Positions 1 through 9,700 of a DNA stretch of 50,519 nucleotides are shown here, in pieces. The stretch is from Buttiauxella agrestis ATCC 33320 (GTDB lineage Bacteria > Pseudomonadota > Gammaproteobacteria > Enterobacterales > Enterobacteriaceae): NCBI RefSeq assembly GCF_000735355.1, contig NZ_JMPI01000052.1, forward strand, positions 1 to 50,519. Direction: 5' to 3'. The notes under the pieces are model-generated. The model ran no database searches. It saw only the letters and a list, made by a program, of their open reading frames with translations, and had not been told where the DNA came from. The translations under genes and the position numbers were made by a program. Numbering within the stretch: the stretch's first letter is position 1; the number at the start of each line of letters is the position of its first letter.

Positions 1-90
1 AGGGGACTGTTCGGTTTCCCCCCTCGCCTTCAGGGAGAGGAGACTGTCCGGTTTTCCCCCTCGCCCTCAGGGAGAGGGCCGGGGTGAGGG
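1..90. repeat. Tandem intergenic hairpin repeat, cut by the window edge
   Basis: Two imperfect units about 37 bp apart each begin GACTGTYCGG and carry a CCCTCGCC..CAGGGAGAGG stem. The second unit ends in the arm GGGTGAGGG at 82-90. The same arm and core recur in the repeat at 14161-14239, so this is a dispersed intergenic palindrome of the REP-like kind. It lies just beyond the 3' end of the metal transporter gene and may protect or end its transcript. The family name is not assigned. Confidence 0.7.
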
Positions 91-106
91 TTGTTCTAAT
101 CAAGAA

Positions 107-1090
107 CTAAAACGGTCTAATCCCACGCATGACCGGTTGAGCACTCAGCCACATCACCCCCGCTGCTAATACCAAAATCCCCCCACCTGCAAATGCCAGT
201 GTTGCCCAGGCCACTTGTCGCCACAAAACCGGTGCTTTATTGCCGCTTAAACGAACCGCCAGCTTGCGGAAACTGTGTACCAATAATGCCAGCCCGGAAA
301 TAGTGAGCGATGTCCCTGCCGCCATCGTCAACGCCGACGCAATTCCCCACGTATACACGCCGATCACTTTGCTGAACAACAGCACCATAATGGCTCCGGA
401 ACAAGGGCGCATTCCCATCGACAACACAATCATCGCTCGGGCGCGCCAGTCTTCTCCGGCATCAAGCTGTTGTTCAGTCGGCAAATGCTGATGGCCGCAG
501 CCGCATTTTTCATGGTGAACATGATGCGGTGTGAAAGAAGTAAAGCGTACGGGTTTACGCAATATGCGGCGCAATTTGCCCACAGCCCGGCCACATAACA
601 TCAAGCCTAAAATCCCAACCAGCAAATAACTGCCCTTCTCCAGCCAGAAACTGCTCATATGCAATTGCCGCGAAGGGAGCGCCAGAATTCCCAGCACCAG
701 CGTCACTAAACCAATCGCCACCAGTCCTTGTAATAAAGAAGCGGCAAATGTCAGTTTGAGGCTGCTTTTCAGGCGCGACGGGTGCGTGGCAAGCCAAGTG
801 GTGATCACTACTTTTCCATGCCCTGGCCCTAACGCGTGAAGCACGCCGTAGACAAAACTAAATGACAGCAAAGACCAACCGGCACGCGCCGGGTTTTCGG
901 CTACTTCGCGCAAAAGCCCACTCATCTGTTGGTTAATGGATTTCTGCCACATCGCACTATTCAGGATGATTTGCGGCCAGTAATGCCAGAGACTGTAAAA
1001 TGCAGCGGCGCAGACAATAAGGAAAAACGCCAGCGGCCACATATGGAGCCAACGGCGGGATTGCGGTTTGGTCGAAGGCATTACTGACAT
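107..1090 (-). CDS. NicO-family nickel/cobalt transporter-like membrane protein
   Basis: This 327-residue integral membrane protein has an N-terminal signal-anchor (about residues 16-35) and several later hydrophobic segments. The motif HALGPGHGK near residue 85 and the later MGMRPCSGA are hallmarks of the NicO/RcnA group of Ni/Co transporters. A His/Cys-rich loop (HHVHHEKCGCGHQH, about residue 190) fits metal handling. The start at 1090 is preceded by AGGTGA at good spacing; an in-frame ATG at 1081 is the alternative. It overlaps the upstream DUF1007 gene by 10 bp, so the two are almost surely co-translated. Direction of transport and the metal cannot be read from the sequence. Confidence 0.8.
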   Translation of the reverse strand: MSVMPSTKPQSRRWLHMWPLAFFLIVCAAAFYSLWHYWPQIILNSAMWQKSINQQMSGLLREVAENPARAGWSLLSFSFVYGVLHALGPGHGKVVITTWLATHPSRLKSSLKLTFAASLLQGLVAIGLVTLVLGILALPSRQLHMSSFWLEKGSYLLVGILGLMLCGRAVGKLRRILRKPVRFTSFTPHHVHHEKCGCGHQHLPTEQQLDAGEDWRARAMIVLSMGMRPCSGAIMVLLFSKVIGVYTWGIASALTMAAGTSLTISGLALLVHSFRKLAVRLSGNKAPVLWRQVAWATLAFAGGGILVLAAGVMWLSAQPVMRGIRPF

Positions 1091-1728
1091 TGCACGATCA
1101 CCTGTTGAGCAAATTGTTTACCCAGTTCCATATCTTCGGGCGGCGCGTCGGCTTTATCTAAAGAGAGTGCAAACGCCTGCATGTCTTCCGTCGGCTTAGG
1201 CGTTTTCACTGAGATTTTGCATTGTTTGGCTAATGTTTCCGGCAGTTTGGCATCGCTATTATGGTCGTAACTCATATCAACAAAATAGGTCGGGTCGAAG
1301 GTGGCGAACTGATAGGTTTGGCCTTTTAGCGGCTGCGGATGCGCCAACGGTAAAATGAAGGTCAGCACCGCCTGATGCCCAACCCGTGCGAGTCCATACT
1401 GCGGCGGCAAATTATCAAACGTCACCTTTTGGCCGTTATGCCAGAACTCAGTGAAGTAGTGTTGCCCCAGAACATTCGCCATCACTTCAGCCGCCAGCTT
1501 CTTCCACACGGGTGAATCCGGCTTCGCATTACCGGCGTCATACAGTAGATCGGCTGAAGTAATTTCATCCATCGTCCACTGCATTTTCAGGCCGGTGAGC
1601 TGGTCATTTTCAGCCATTACGGTCGTGACCAGGGTAATGAAGCTGTGCGGGTGTGCCAAAGCCATCGGGCTAAAAAGCGCCGTACTCAAGGCAAAAAGCG
1701 CAATTCTGTTACACATTTTCCTGCTCAT
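1081..1728 (-). CDS. DUF1007 family exported protein
   Basis: The predicted product is 215 residues with a signal peptide that ends around PMALA before HPHSF. It matches the DUF1007 family, which is typically encoded directly beside NicO-type transporters and is thought to be a periplasmic partner. The start at 1728 is chosen because it opens a normal signal peptide and follows a GAGAG ribosome site; the frame stays open up to 1806, but that longer version would put a non-secretory stretch in front of the signal. The mature N-terminus HPHSF could bind metal, which is inference. No enzymatic motif is seen. Confidence 0.75.
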   Translation of the reverse strand: MSRKMCNRIALFALSTALFSPMALAHPHSFITLVTTVMAENDQLTGLKMQWTMDEITSADLLYDAGNAKPDSPVWKKLAAEVMANVLGQHYFTEFWHNGQKVTFDNLPPQYGLARVGHQAVLTFILPLAHPQPLKGQTYQFATFDPTYFVDMSYDHNSDAKLPETLAKQCKISVKTPKPTEDMQAFALSLDKADAPPEDMELGKQFAQQVIVQCQ

Positions 1729-1854
1729 TATTCTCTCAAGATTAAAATTCTGTGAGCCAGTCAGAATTCCGTAATTAAAAAGCTCAAATCCTAAGCTGTA
1801 CGGCAAAAGCTTTAGCTACTCTTAGCAATAATTAACTTTGACTTGGTTATGCGG

Positions 1855-3135
1855 ATGATGACACTGCTTTCCCCAACACCATCTGTACTCTCCAGTCCGC
1901 AGCGTCGCTGCCACCTGCTTTTGTTGCTTTACTTACCGGGCCAAACCGTCACCCCAGAGATCTTAGCCAGACTCAACGGGGTCGATGACGCCAAAGCCCT
2001 GCAAGATATAGCCGACACCGGCGATGAAATCCAGCGCTATCACAGGCTGAGCCTCATCACGCAACAGGACGGCAGCTACCGGATTGAGGGCACGCCTCTG
2101 AATAGACGCTTGTGCTTATTGCACTGGCTGCGTCGTGCTTTACGTCTAAGCCCACACTTTGTGCAGCAGCATTTTACTCCGGCACTAAAAACCCAACTTA
2201 AACAACAGGGCATACTGACTGCGCTGTATGACGAAAAAAACCTCCAGGCGTTGATAAGCCTGTGCGCCCGCCGTTTGCAGCGCCAGTTTGATGCCCGTGA
2301 CGTGCAGTTTTTGACGCTGTTTTTGCAGTATTGTCTGCATCAGCATCATGCGGGAATTATTCCTGAATTCACCGAGCAGCAGCGAGCATGGACACAAATT
2401 CGCCCGGAATACCTGGCAGCCCTTGAGATTGCCCGCCACTGGAAGCGGCGAGTGTTGCAAACCGCCAATGAAAACGAGCAGCTATTCCTCGCGTTGCTAT
2501 TCCAGCTCCTGCGAATGCCCGATCCGATTGGTGATAACCATGAGCAAGATTTACGTCTACGCGGCGCGATTGTCACCATGATTGCGCAGTTTCGTGAACA
2601 AGCGGGAATGTCGTTTAGCGATGAACAGGGACTGAGCGATCAGCTCTATATTCATCTCGCTCAGGCGCTGGACCGCTGCCAGTTCGGAATCGGGATTGAT
2701 AACAGCCTGCCGGAAGAAATCACGCGTTTATATCCACGTCTGATGCGCACCACGCGTGAAGCGTTTAGCGATTTTGAAAGCCATTTTGAGATGCGTTTTT
2801 CTGACGAAGAAGTGGGTTTGGTCGCGGTGATTTTCGGCGCGTGGTTGATGCAGGAAAACGATCTGCACGAGAAACAAGTATTGCTGCTGACGGGCAATAA
2901 TTTAGAGCTTGAACAAACTATTGAACAACAGCTACGCGAACTCACGCTGCTGCCACTCAATATCAAACATTTGACGATTCACAGCTATCAAAAAGAGGGA
3001 GCGCCAAAAGAAGTGGTGCTGGTGATTTCACCCTATTCCACTACGTTGCCGCTGTACTCTCCGCCGCTCATTCACGTGGAGCTGCCGCTGGGCGAACACC
3101 AGCAGCAGCAAATTCGTAAAATTATTGAGTGTTAA
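1855..3135 (+). CDS. csiE: Stationary-phase inducible protein CsiE
   Basis: The product is 426 residues, the length of E. coli CsiE, and matches it throughout (for example LSSPQRRCHLLLLL at the start, IFGAWLMQENDLHEKQ and LTLLPLNIKH near the end). CsiE has PRD-type domains (PTS regulation domains) but no defined target; in E. coli it is induced on starvation under sigmaS and cAMP-CRP. The start at 1855 is by alignment with the E. coli N-terminus; an in-frame TTG at 1843 and ATG at 1849 lie upstream and no clear ribosome site decides. Its last 14 bp overlap the convergent hcaT. Confidence 0.9.
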   Translation: MMTLLSPTPSVLSSPQRRCHLLLLLYLPGQTVTPEILARLNGVDDAKALQDIADTGDEIQRYHRLSLITQQDGSYRIEGTPLNRRLCLLHWLRRALRLSPHFVQQHFTPALKTQLKQQGILTALYDEKNLQALISLCARRLQRQFDARDVQFLTLFLQYCLHQHHAGIIPEFTEQQRAWTQIRPEYLAALEIARHWKRRVLQTANENEQLFLALLFQLLRMPDPIGDNHEQDLRLRGAIVTMIAQFREQAGMSFSDEQGLSDQLYIHLAQALDRCQFGIGIDNSLPEEITRLYPRLMRTTREAFSDFESHFEMRFSDEEVGLVAVIFGAWLMQENDLHEKQVLLLTGNNLELEQTIEQQLRELTLLPLNIKHLTIHSYQKEGAPKEVVLVISPYSTTLPLYSPPLIHVELPLGEHQQQQIRKIIEC

Positions 3136-4273
3136 CGCAATACGAAATTGGGCGTGGGCGAATCAACAACGCAGGAACGGCGACCAACGCCATAATCCAG
3201 AACACCCCACCCTGCATATGCTGGTAAAGATAGCCGGAGAACATGGTCATAATCGCAATACCGCCGCCCATCGCCACCGCAGAATAGACCGCCTGCAAGC
3301 GAATCACTTCGTTGCCTTCACGCGCTGAGATATAGCGCATCGCCGCAAGGTGGCACACGGTGAAACTGCCGCAATGCAGGATTTGCGCCGCAATCAGCCA
3401 CGGAAGATCGGTGGTGTACGCCATCAGGCTCCAGCGCAAAATCCCCGTCACGCCAGAAAGCAGCAGCAAATCACGCGCGCTCCAGTTGCGGAACAGTTTG
3501 TTGCTCAGCGCAAAAATCACGATTTCTGCCACCACACCCAGCGACCACAAATACCCGACAACCGAGGCGGAATACCCCGCGCCCTGCCAGTAAATTGCGC
3601 TGAACCCGTAGTACGCCGCGTGTGCTCCCTGCAACAACGTCACGCAGGCGAGAAAACGCCATGAACCCAACACCAGTTTCTTCCACGCTGGCCAGCCCGC
3701 GCCTTCGTTGTGTCTCGCTTCGCCCTGCGGCATCACCGATGGACGCAACATCATGCCGATTAACATCGACGCGACGCCGATACTCAGCAGCACCAGAATC
3801 GCCTGGTAGCTAAACAAACTCACCAGTTTGCCGGTCATCGCCGACCCAATCACAAACGCCAGCGATCCCCACAGGCGAACTCGGCCATAATCCATGGTGA
3901 TTTGTTTTTGCCAGGTTCCAGCCAGTGCATCGGTCAGCGGTACGAGTGGTGAGAAGAATAGGTTAAAGCCGACCATCACAATCAATAGCCAGGCGGAGGT
4001 TTGCCCGAACCAAAAAGCGACGGCAAAAAGTAATGTGAGTAAGGCGAGGATTCTGAGGGCAAAGACAAGTCGGGAGGGGTCAGTAACACGAGGGGCAAGT
4101 AACAAGCTGCCGAGGAAACGGGCGATTAAACCAGCCCCTAATAATAACCCGATGGTTTCAGGCGGCAGGCCTACTCCAGCGAGCCAGACGCTCCAGAAAG
4201 GTAAGAAAATCCCGTAGCTAAAGAAGTAGGTAAAATAACTGAGCGCCAGCCAGCGCGTTGAATGCAAAACCAT
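3122..4273 (-). CDS. hcaT: MFS transporter HcaT (3-phenylpropionate uptake type)
   Basis: The 383-residue inner-membrane protein has about 12 hydrophobic segments and is close to E. coli HcaT, a major-facilitator permease proposed to import 3-phenylpropionate. Recognisable stretches include YFTYFFSYGIFLPFWSVWL at the N-terminus and LQGAHAAYYGFSAIYWQ in the middle. The start at 4273 follows GGGAGGG and matches the E. coli N-terminus MVLxSTRW; the frame is open further upstream to 4330, but that addition is not hydrophobic or conserved. The hca dioxygenase genes that adjoin hcaT in E. coli are absent here, so its substrate in this strain is uncertain. It lies 85 bp downstream of the sugar module on the same strand. 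Confidence 0.88.
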   Translation of the reverse strand: MVLHSTRWLALSYFTYFFSYGIFLPFWSVWLAGVGLPPETIGLLLGAGLIARFLGSLLLAPRVTDPSRLVFALRILALLTLLFAVAFWFGQTSAWLLIVMVGFNLFFSPLVPLTDALAGTWQKQITMDYGRVRLWGSLAFVIGSAMTGKLVSLFSYQAILVLLSIGVASMLIGMMLRPSVMPQGEARHNEGAGWPAWKKLVLGSWRFLACVTLLQGAHAAYYGFSAIYWQGAGYSASVVGYLWSLGVVAEIVIFALSNKLFRNWSARDLLLLSGVTGILRWSLMAYTTDLPWLIAAQILHCGSFTVCHLAAMRYISAREGNEVIRLQAVYSAVAMGGGIAIMTMFSGYLYQHMQGGVFWIMALVAVPALLIRPRPISYCVNTQ

Positions 4274-4358
4274 GATCCCTCCCGTTTTGGAGGCGTTAGT
4301 GTGTCCGAGCGTTGGCTGGCTTGCAAGCATTCATTAACAGACTAATAACACGTAATAA

Positions 4359-5201
4359 TTACGGAGTTTTATCATCACGAGACAAAACCGTAATCTCCAT
4401 TTTGATCGCCGTTGATTGCTCGTTTTGCAACAACACCAAACCCGGTTGCCCCGCCATATTATGCGCATTCACCGGATGAGTTTGTGGTTCGAGGCAAATA
4501 AACGTTTCATCTTCCATGCGGAAAACCATCAAATACGGCGTGGCGCAACGCAGTTGAACACGCATTTCGTCGTTTTCAATTAACGCTCTGCCATTCCAGC
4601 CGGAATAGCCGACGTTCAACCACTGGTTATCCGGCGTTTTCGGTTGCAGGAAATCGGTTTGCGCGGTCAGTTCACCCTGCCATTCCAACGGCAAGTGGTT
4701 CTCTCCTTCCGGCCAGAACCCTGTTGCGCCAAACTGCACGTGAGTGGAAGGTGTGAGATGGAAAAAGGGATGGAAACCCAGGCCATAAACCATCGGCTTA
4801 CTTCCCCGATGAGACAATTCCAACTCGGCGATAAACCGTATCCCTTCCAGTCGATAAGCGAGCCGCGCCTGATAATCAAATCCGCAGTGGTGCTGGCTTT
4901 CCATTGTCAGCACGAGATTCAAAGAATCATGCTTTTCAACTTCCCAGGTTTTTAGCCAGCCATCGCCATGTAGAAAGAATTGCTCATCCACCGGACTTTT
5001 TGGCAATTCGATTAACTCGCCATGTAGCGGAAAACGATTCCCGGCAACGCGGTTTGCCAGCGGCAACATCGGGAACAGCGCTTTATCGCCAGGGTGAAGT
5101 ATTGGCTGTTGATGTGTGAGCGACTCCAGGCTCCGAATTGCCGCCCCTTGCGGGGCGACGGTTAAACGTAAATGTTCATTTTCAAGTAACAGCATTTCCA
5201 T
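4359..5201 (-). CDS. Aldose 1-epimerase-like protein (YphB-like)
   Basis: The 280-residue protein belongs to the galactose-mutarotase fold. LPLANRVAGNRF (about residues 46-57) with the following FLHGDGW and the GLGFHPFFHL stretch (about 140-149) are the usual substrate-pocket motifs of aldose 1-epimerases, which interconvert alpha and beta sugar anomers. It starts 3 bp after the stop of the sugar porter, so the two are translationally linked. E. coli has the related yphB in the same neighbourhood, but similarity is moderate, so I do not assign the symbol. A role in handling the sugar brought in by the neighbouring porter is inferred. Confidence 0.85.
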   Translation of the reverse strand: MEMLLLENEHLRLTVAPQGAAIRSLESLTHQQPILHPGDKALFPMLPLANRVAGNRFPLHGELIELPKSPVDEQFFLHGDGWLKTWEVEKHDSLNLVLTMESQHHCGFDYQARLAYRLEGIRFIAELELSHRGSKPMVYGLGFHPFFHLTPSTHVQFGATGFWPEGENHLPLEWQGELTAQTDFLQPKTPDNQWLNVGYSGWNGRALIENDEMRVQLRCATPYLMVFRMEDETFICLEPQTHPVNAHNMAGQPGLVLLQNEQSTAIKMEITVLSRDDKTP

Positions 5202-5204
5202 ATC

Positions 5205-6644
5205 TTAATGGGCCGTTCTTTCGGCACGCGCTTTCGCCGCTGCACCGTATTGGTCTGCCATACGTTTTTCCAGCGCTTCCAGACTCACACCTTTCGTTTC
5301 AGGCACATAACGGCGCACATAGATAAAGCCTGCGGCACAAATCACGCCGTAGAGCAGGAAGCTGCCCGCCGCGCCAAGACTGGCGTTCAACAGCGGGAAG
5401 GTATACGTAAGTAAGAAACAGGCGACCCACAGCGCCAGTGTTCCTAAAGACATTGCCAGGCCACGCACACGGTTTGGGAAAATCTCAGACAGCAGAACCC
5501 AGGTGACAGGGGCCAGCGTCAGAGCGTAAATCGCAATCGCCGCCAGAACTAAAATCAACACTGGCAGTCCCATAATGCCCAGCCCGTAAGCCGCACCGAT
5601 TAGCGCATAGATGATGGTCAGACCGGCGGCACCAAACAGCATCAGTTTGCGGCGGCCGATTTTATCCACCAGCGGCAGCGCTGCGAGGGTAAAGATAAGG
5701 TTAATCAAACCTGTCGCAACAATGGATTTCAGCGTGCTGTTGATATCAAAGCCTGCGGAGGCAAATATTTCCTGCGCGTAGTTAAATATCACGTTAATGC
5801 CGCACCACTGCTGGAACACAGCCAACACCATCCCAATGATAATGATTGGCTTCACTTGCGGCTGCCACAACGCACTCCATGAGACTTTTTGCGTGTCGTT
5901 GTCCAGCGTTTGCAGAATATCGTTCAGCGTGTCGTCGGCATATTTTTGATTACCGATACGTTTAAGCATCTGATGAGCGCGTTCGTTTTTACCGGCACGC
6001 GCCAGCCAGCGTGGCGATTCCGGTACAAAGAACATCAGCACTAAAAATGCCAGCGCAGGAACCAGTTCAGCACCAAACATCCAGCGCCAGCCGACCTGCC
6101 CGTTCCAGCTTTCGGTGATTTGCTGCATCGTTGCCGCGCTGCCGACCGGTTCTGCAATCACCAGGTTGATAAGCTGTGCTGCCAGTACGCCAATCACAAT
6201 CGTTAACTGGTTGATGGCAACAAACTTACCGCGTTTTTCAGCCGGGCTGACTTCTGCGATATACATCGGACTGAGTGCTGATGCGAGGCCAATCCCTACC
6301 CCACCGACAATGCGATACACCACAAACATGTCGAAGTTGCTGGCCATGGCTGTGCCCCAGGCCGAGGCGGTGAACAAAATCGCCGACATAATCAGCGGCG
6401 TTTTGCGCCCGAACCGGTCTGCGCACCAGCCGGAAATTAATGCCCCGAAAATACAGCCGACAAGCGCGGAACTCATCGCCCAGCCAGATTGCGCAGGGTC
6501 GGTTATTGAGAAGTAGGCTTCGTAGAACGGTTTCGCTCCACCAATTACCACCCAGTCATATCCAAACAGCAAACCTCCACAGGCGGCCACCAGACAGATA
6601 GTCCAGACATACCCCATGCGTAATTGTGTCTGTGCAGTGTTCAT
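5205..6644 (-). CDS. Sugar:proton symporter, MFS sugar porter family
   Basis: The 479-residue protein has 12 predicted membrane spans and the full set of sugar-porter signatures: GGLLFGYD in helix 1, DRFGRKT in loop 2-3, PESPRW after helix 6, DKIGRRK in loop 8-9 and PETKG after helix 12. It resembles XylE, AraE and GalP, which move pentoses or hexoses with protons. The start has a GAGGA ribosome site 7 bp upstream. In E. coli the corresponding stretch between yphB and yphG encodes an ABC sugar transporter (yphDEF) and a dehydrogenase, so here a symporter takes that place. The transported sugar cannot be told from the sequence. Confidence 0.88.
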   Translation of the reverse strand: MNTAQTQLRMGYVWTICLVAACGGLLFGYDWVVIGGAKPFYEAYFSITDPAQSGWAMSSALVGCIFGALISGWCADRFGRKTPLIMSAILFTASAWGTAMASNFDMFVVYRIVGGVGIGLASALSPMYIAEVSPAEKRGKFVAINQLTIVIGVLAAQLINLVIAEPVGSAATMQQITESWNGQVGWRWMFGAELVPALAFLVLMFFVPESPRWLARAGKNERAHQMLKRIGNQKYADDTLNDILQTLDNDTQKVSWSALWQPQVKPIIIIGMVLAVFQQWCGINVIFNYAQEIFASAGFDINSTLKSIVATGLINLIFTLAALPLVDKIGRRKLMLFGAAGLTIIYALIGAAYGLGIMGLPVLILVLAAIAIYALTLAPVTWVLLSEIFPNRVRGLAMSLGTLALWVACFLLTYTFPLLNASLGAAGSFLLYGVICAAGFIYVRRYVPETKGVSLEALEKRMADQYGAAAKARAERTAH

Positions 6645-6682
6645 TGTTAATCCTCGTTTAAATCTTGTAGAGATACAGAGGA

Positions 6683-6700
6683 GCGGGAGTTATCTCCCGC
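6683..6700 (-). other. Intercistronic hairpin between yphG and the sugar porter
   Basis: GCGGGAG and CTCCCGC form a perfect 7-bp stem around a TTAT loop in the 65-bp gap. No T-run follows on the minus strand, so it is more likely an RNA-processing or stability hairpin in a common transcript than a terminator. Confidence 0.5.
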
Positions 6701-6709
6701 CGTTTATTG

Positions 6710-9700
6710 TTATTTCAACACCAGGGGAAATACGCCGTTATGCACTGCCAGTTGCAGCAAGTGGGCTTTGTCATGAGCCGGATTTTGTGACAGCAAGGCT
6801 TTCAAGGCTGCTTCAAATTCGGCGAGCTCACCCAATCCAAGATGCCCAAGGGCTGCGACAAACAGGCAGTGTTGGTGATGCACAGCCTGACGATCGGCAT
6901 CTAGCGCCACTAAATCTGGCAGGGAGACAGCAAAGAAATCGGGTTCAGACGGGTCGTTAAAGTGCGCATCAGCCCAGGCAATAAAGTGGCGAAACTGCAT
7001 CTCGGCCTGCTCTTTTTCGCCGATACGGACCAACGCCATGGCCTGGTAGAACAGGTAATCAACCGGCTGATCGTTGTAGTAACGCCCGGCTTCCAGCGTG
7101 GAGCCGCCCTCCAGCGCACGTTCGTAGCAATGCTGCGCACGCTCTGGTTGTTGGCTTTGCTGCGCACACCAACCCAGCAGGTACCAGATATCGTTATCGC
7201 TCTGGCCAACTAAACGTCCTTCGCCGAGGTTTTCCGGGTAACTGAGCGCCTGCTGAAGTCGCTCTTCTGCTTTTCCAAACTGCTTATCAGCAATGTACGC
7301 CAGCGCCCTGCGTTGAAGATTTATCAGATACTGCCCGGTGACTTTGCCTTCGCCGCCCTCCCACGGGTGAAATTTACGCTGCGCTAAAACTTGCGCTGCG
7401 GCATCTGTTTCTCCATGGATATTCCACAGGCTGAGTAATTCTGCGGTCAGATCGTCACGTTTAAGGACCACGTCGCGGCGAGCCGCAAGATGCGCCAGGC
7501 GTTGTTCGGTAGAGCGACCGGTGAGTTTTTGCAGGTAATCCAGTTCAAACAGGAAGCGGGCGTTATCCGGCTCCAGCGCAACCGCGCGTTGCAGATAATG
7601 TTCCGCCAGTTCGGCATTGTGTTTTTTATTCCAGGCATGAATGCCCAACACCCGCTGAACCGCAGCAAATTCCGGGAGCTGCTCAGCAGCGAATTGCCAG
7701 CAGGCCACCGCGTCGTCATAGCGACGTTTGCTATACCAGAAACATCCCAACAGATATTGCGCGAAGCCATCATGCGGCAAACGTTGCAGCATTTGCACTT
7801 CGTCCAGCGTGTTCGGGAAGCGAACTTTGCGGGCAAAATTGTCCTGCGCCTGCTGCACAAAAGCATGTTGCTGTGCATGGTCAGTTTCCAGTGCCGCACG
7901 CCACAACAGCGGCATCGCTTCTTGTGAATCCATCACACTCAGCAATTCCCGGGCCTGCGTTTCATGGCCCAGACTCACCAGCCAACCCGCGAGAACACTG
8001 GCATTCACGCCGCGTTTACCGGTCACGCGCAGCAGTTCAGCACGGTCAGTTTCACTTTGCGTAATCACCCAGCGGGCATAATGCAGAACGTAACTGAGCG
8101 GGTATTCTTCAAGCTGCTGCGCAACCCAGCCCAGTGCTTTTTGTGACGCCCCGGTTTGATGAAACGCCAGCGCTTTCAGCCCCATTGCCAGGTTATTGCT
8201 GGCGTTAAATTTCAGGCTTTGATTCACAAATGCCAGCGCCTGCGCAGCTTCATCTTTGCGCAGCGCCAGGCGAGCAAGCGCGTAAGATGCGGCATCACGG
8301 CAATTGCCACTCCAGCTCGCTTTAAAATAATCGTCAAACGCCCCGGCGCAGTCGTCCTGCCTCTCTTTTGCCGCCCCACGCAACATGCTGGCATCACCGT
8401 TTTGCGGGTTTTTGTTCAGACGATGCGCGCGTTTCAGCGCGGCGTCGGCGTACTGTTCGGCAAGCGCCCAGTTTCCCCGGTTCAGCTCGAGCTGGCCTAA
8501 TGCCACGTTACAACGGTAATCCTCCGGGTCCAGCGCCAGCGCTCGTTGGTAATAATCAAACGCCGAGCGGCTGGCGTGCAGATATTGCTCCAGATGCTGG
8601 CCGATGAAATACAGCTCGTCGCAATGGGTGATGTCCTGTGGTTTTGCCGGAACACTGGCAGGCTGCGGCAGCGGTAGATCTTCCGGAACGTGTTCGCAGT
8701 AGCTGAGAATAAGTTTGCCCTGCGCATCACGCAGATTCAGCGTCAGGCGCTGTGGCCAGCTGTCGCTGATAGCTTCCTGCCACGCCTGCGCGGGTTGCAG
8801 TGAAAGTGGGGTTTTCCACAACGTTCTACCCGCTGATTCAATGTCTAACGTAACGTCTGGCAACGGCGCGATGGCGTAGACTCCGAGGTGCAGTTCACCG
8901 TTATGGCGCTCAAGTTTCACCGCCGCCTGAGTGTTGGCGTTTTGCAGCGTGCCCAATTGGCTGTATGGCAGGAAATTCTGCACGAAGATTTTTTCTTCGT
9001 AAGGCGCAATCCAGGTGAAATCCGGTTGGTTATCGGTGAATACGCCTGTCATCAGCTCGATATAGGGGCCGTTTTCATCCGTCAGATTGCGATCCCAGGC
9101 CTGGCCGAAATCACAGTTTCCCCACGTCCATTGTTTCTTGCCCGGTGAAACATGGTGATCGGCAATATGCAGCAAACCGCCCTGCTCGCCATGATGATAA
9201 GCGCCGACAAAATCGTAATCTGATTTATCCGCCATATAAGACGTTGGCACCGGAATGTTTTTGTAGCGCGAGATATCCACGCCTGCGGAATAGTCGACTT
9301 TGTAGTAGGTGCCGTGGGCAATCGGGAAGGCGGAAACATCACGTTTGCCGTGATCGAATACCGCGGTGACATCAGGGGGGAATACGCTTTGGTGATCGTC
9401 GCCGCCTTTGACTGCCGGATTCGCCCACCACAGGAAATGGCGCGGCGTGGCGTTGCCGTTGAACACTTTGCCGGTGATTTCAATCAGCGCTTTTTCCGGG
9501 TAGAGCGTAAACCCGGTCATGACTTGCAAGCCGCGCATCGGCTCCACTTCACCCAACCAGACGGTTTGTGCGCCGTTGCCATGCTTCTGGAAAGTCACAT
9601 CGACAGGCATAAAAGTGGTTGGGCGATGGTGCTGCGGCCAGTTAAATTCGATACCGCCGGAAATCCACGGCCCGACCAATCCCACCAGCGCCGGTTTCAC

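Noticed and set aside
2185-2966. Several minus-strand open frames inside csiE
   Set aside because: They are antisense shadows of a well-recognised gene, with compositions that follow its codons.
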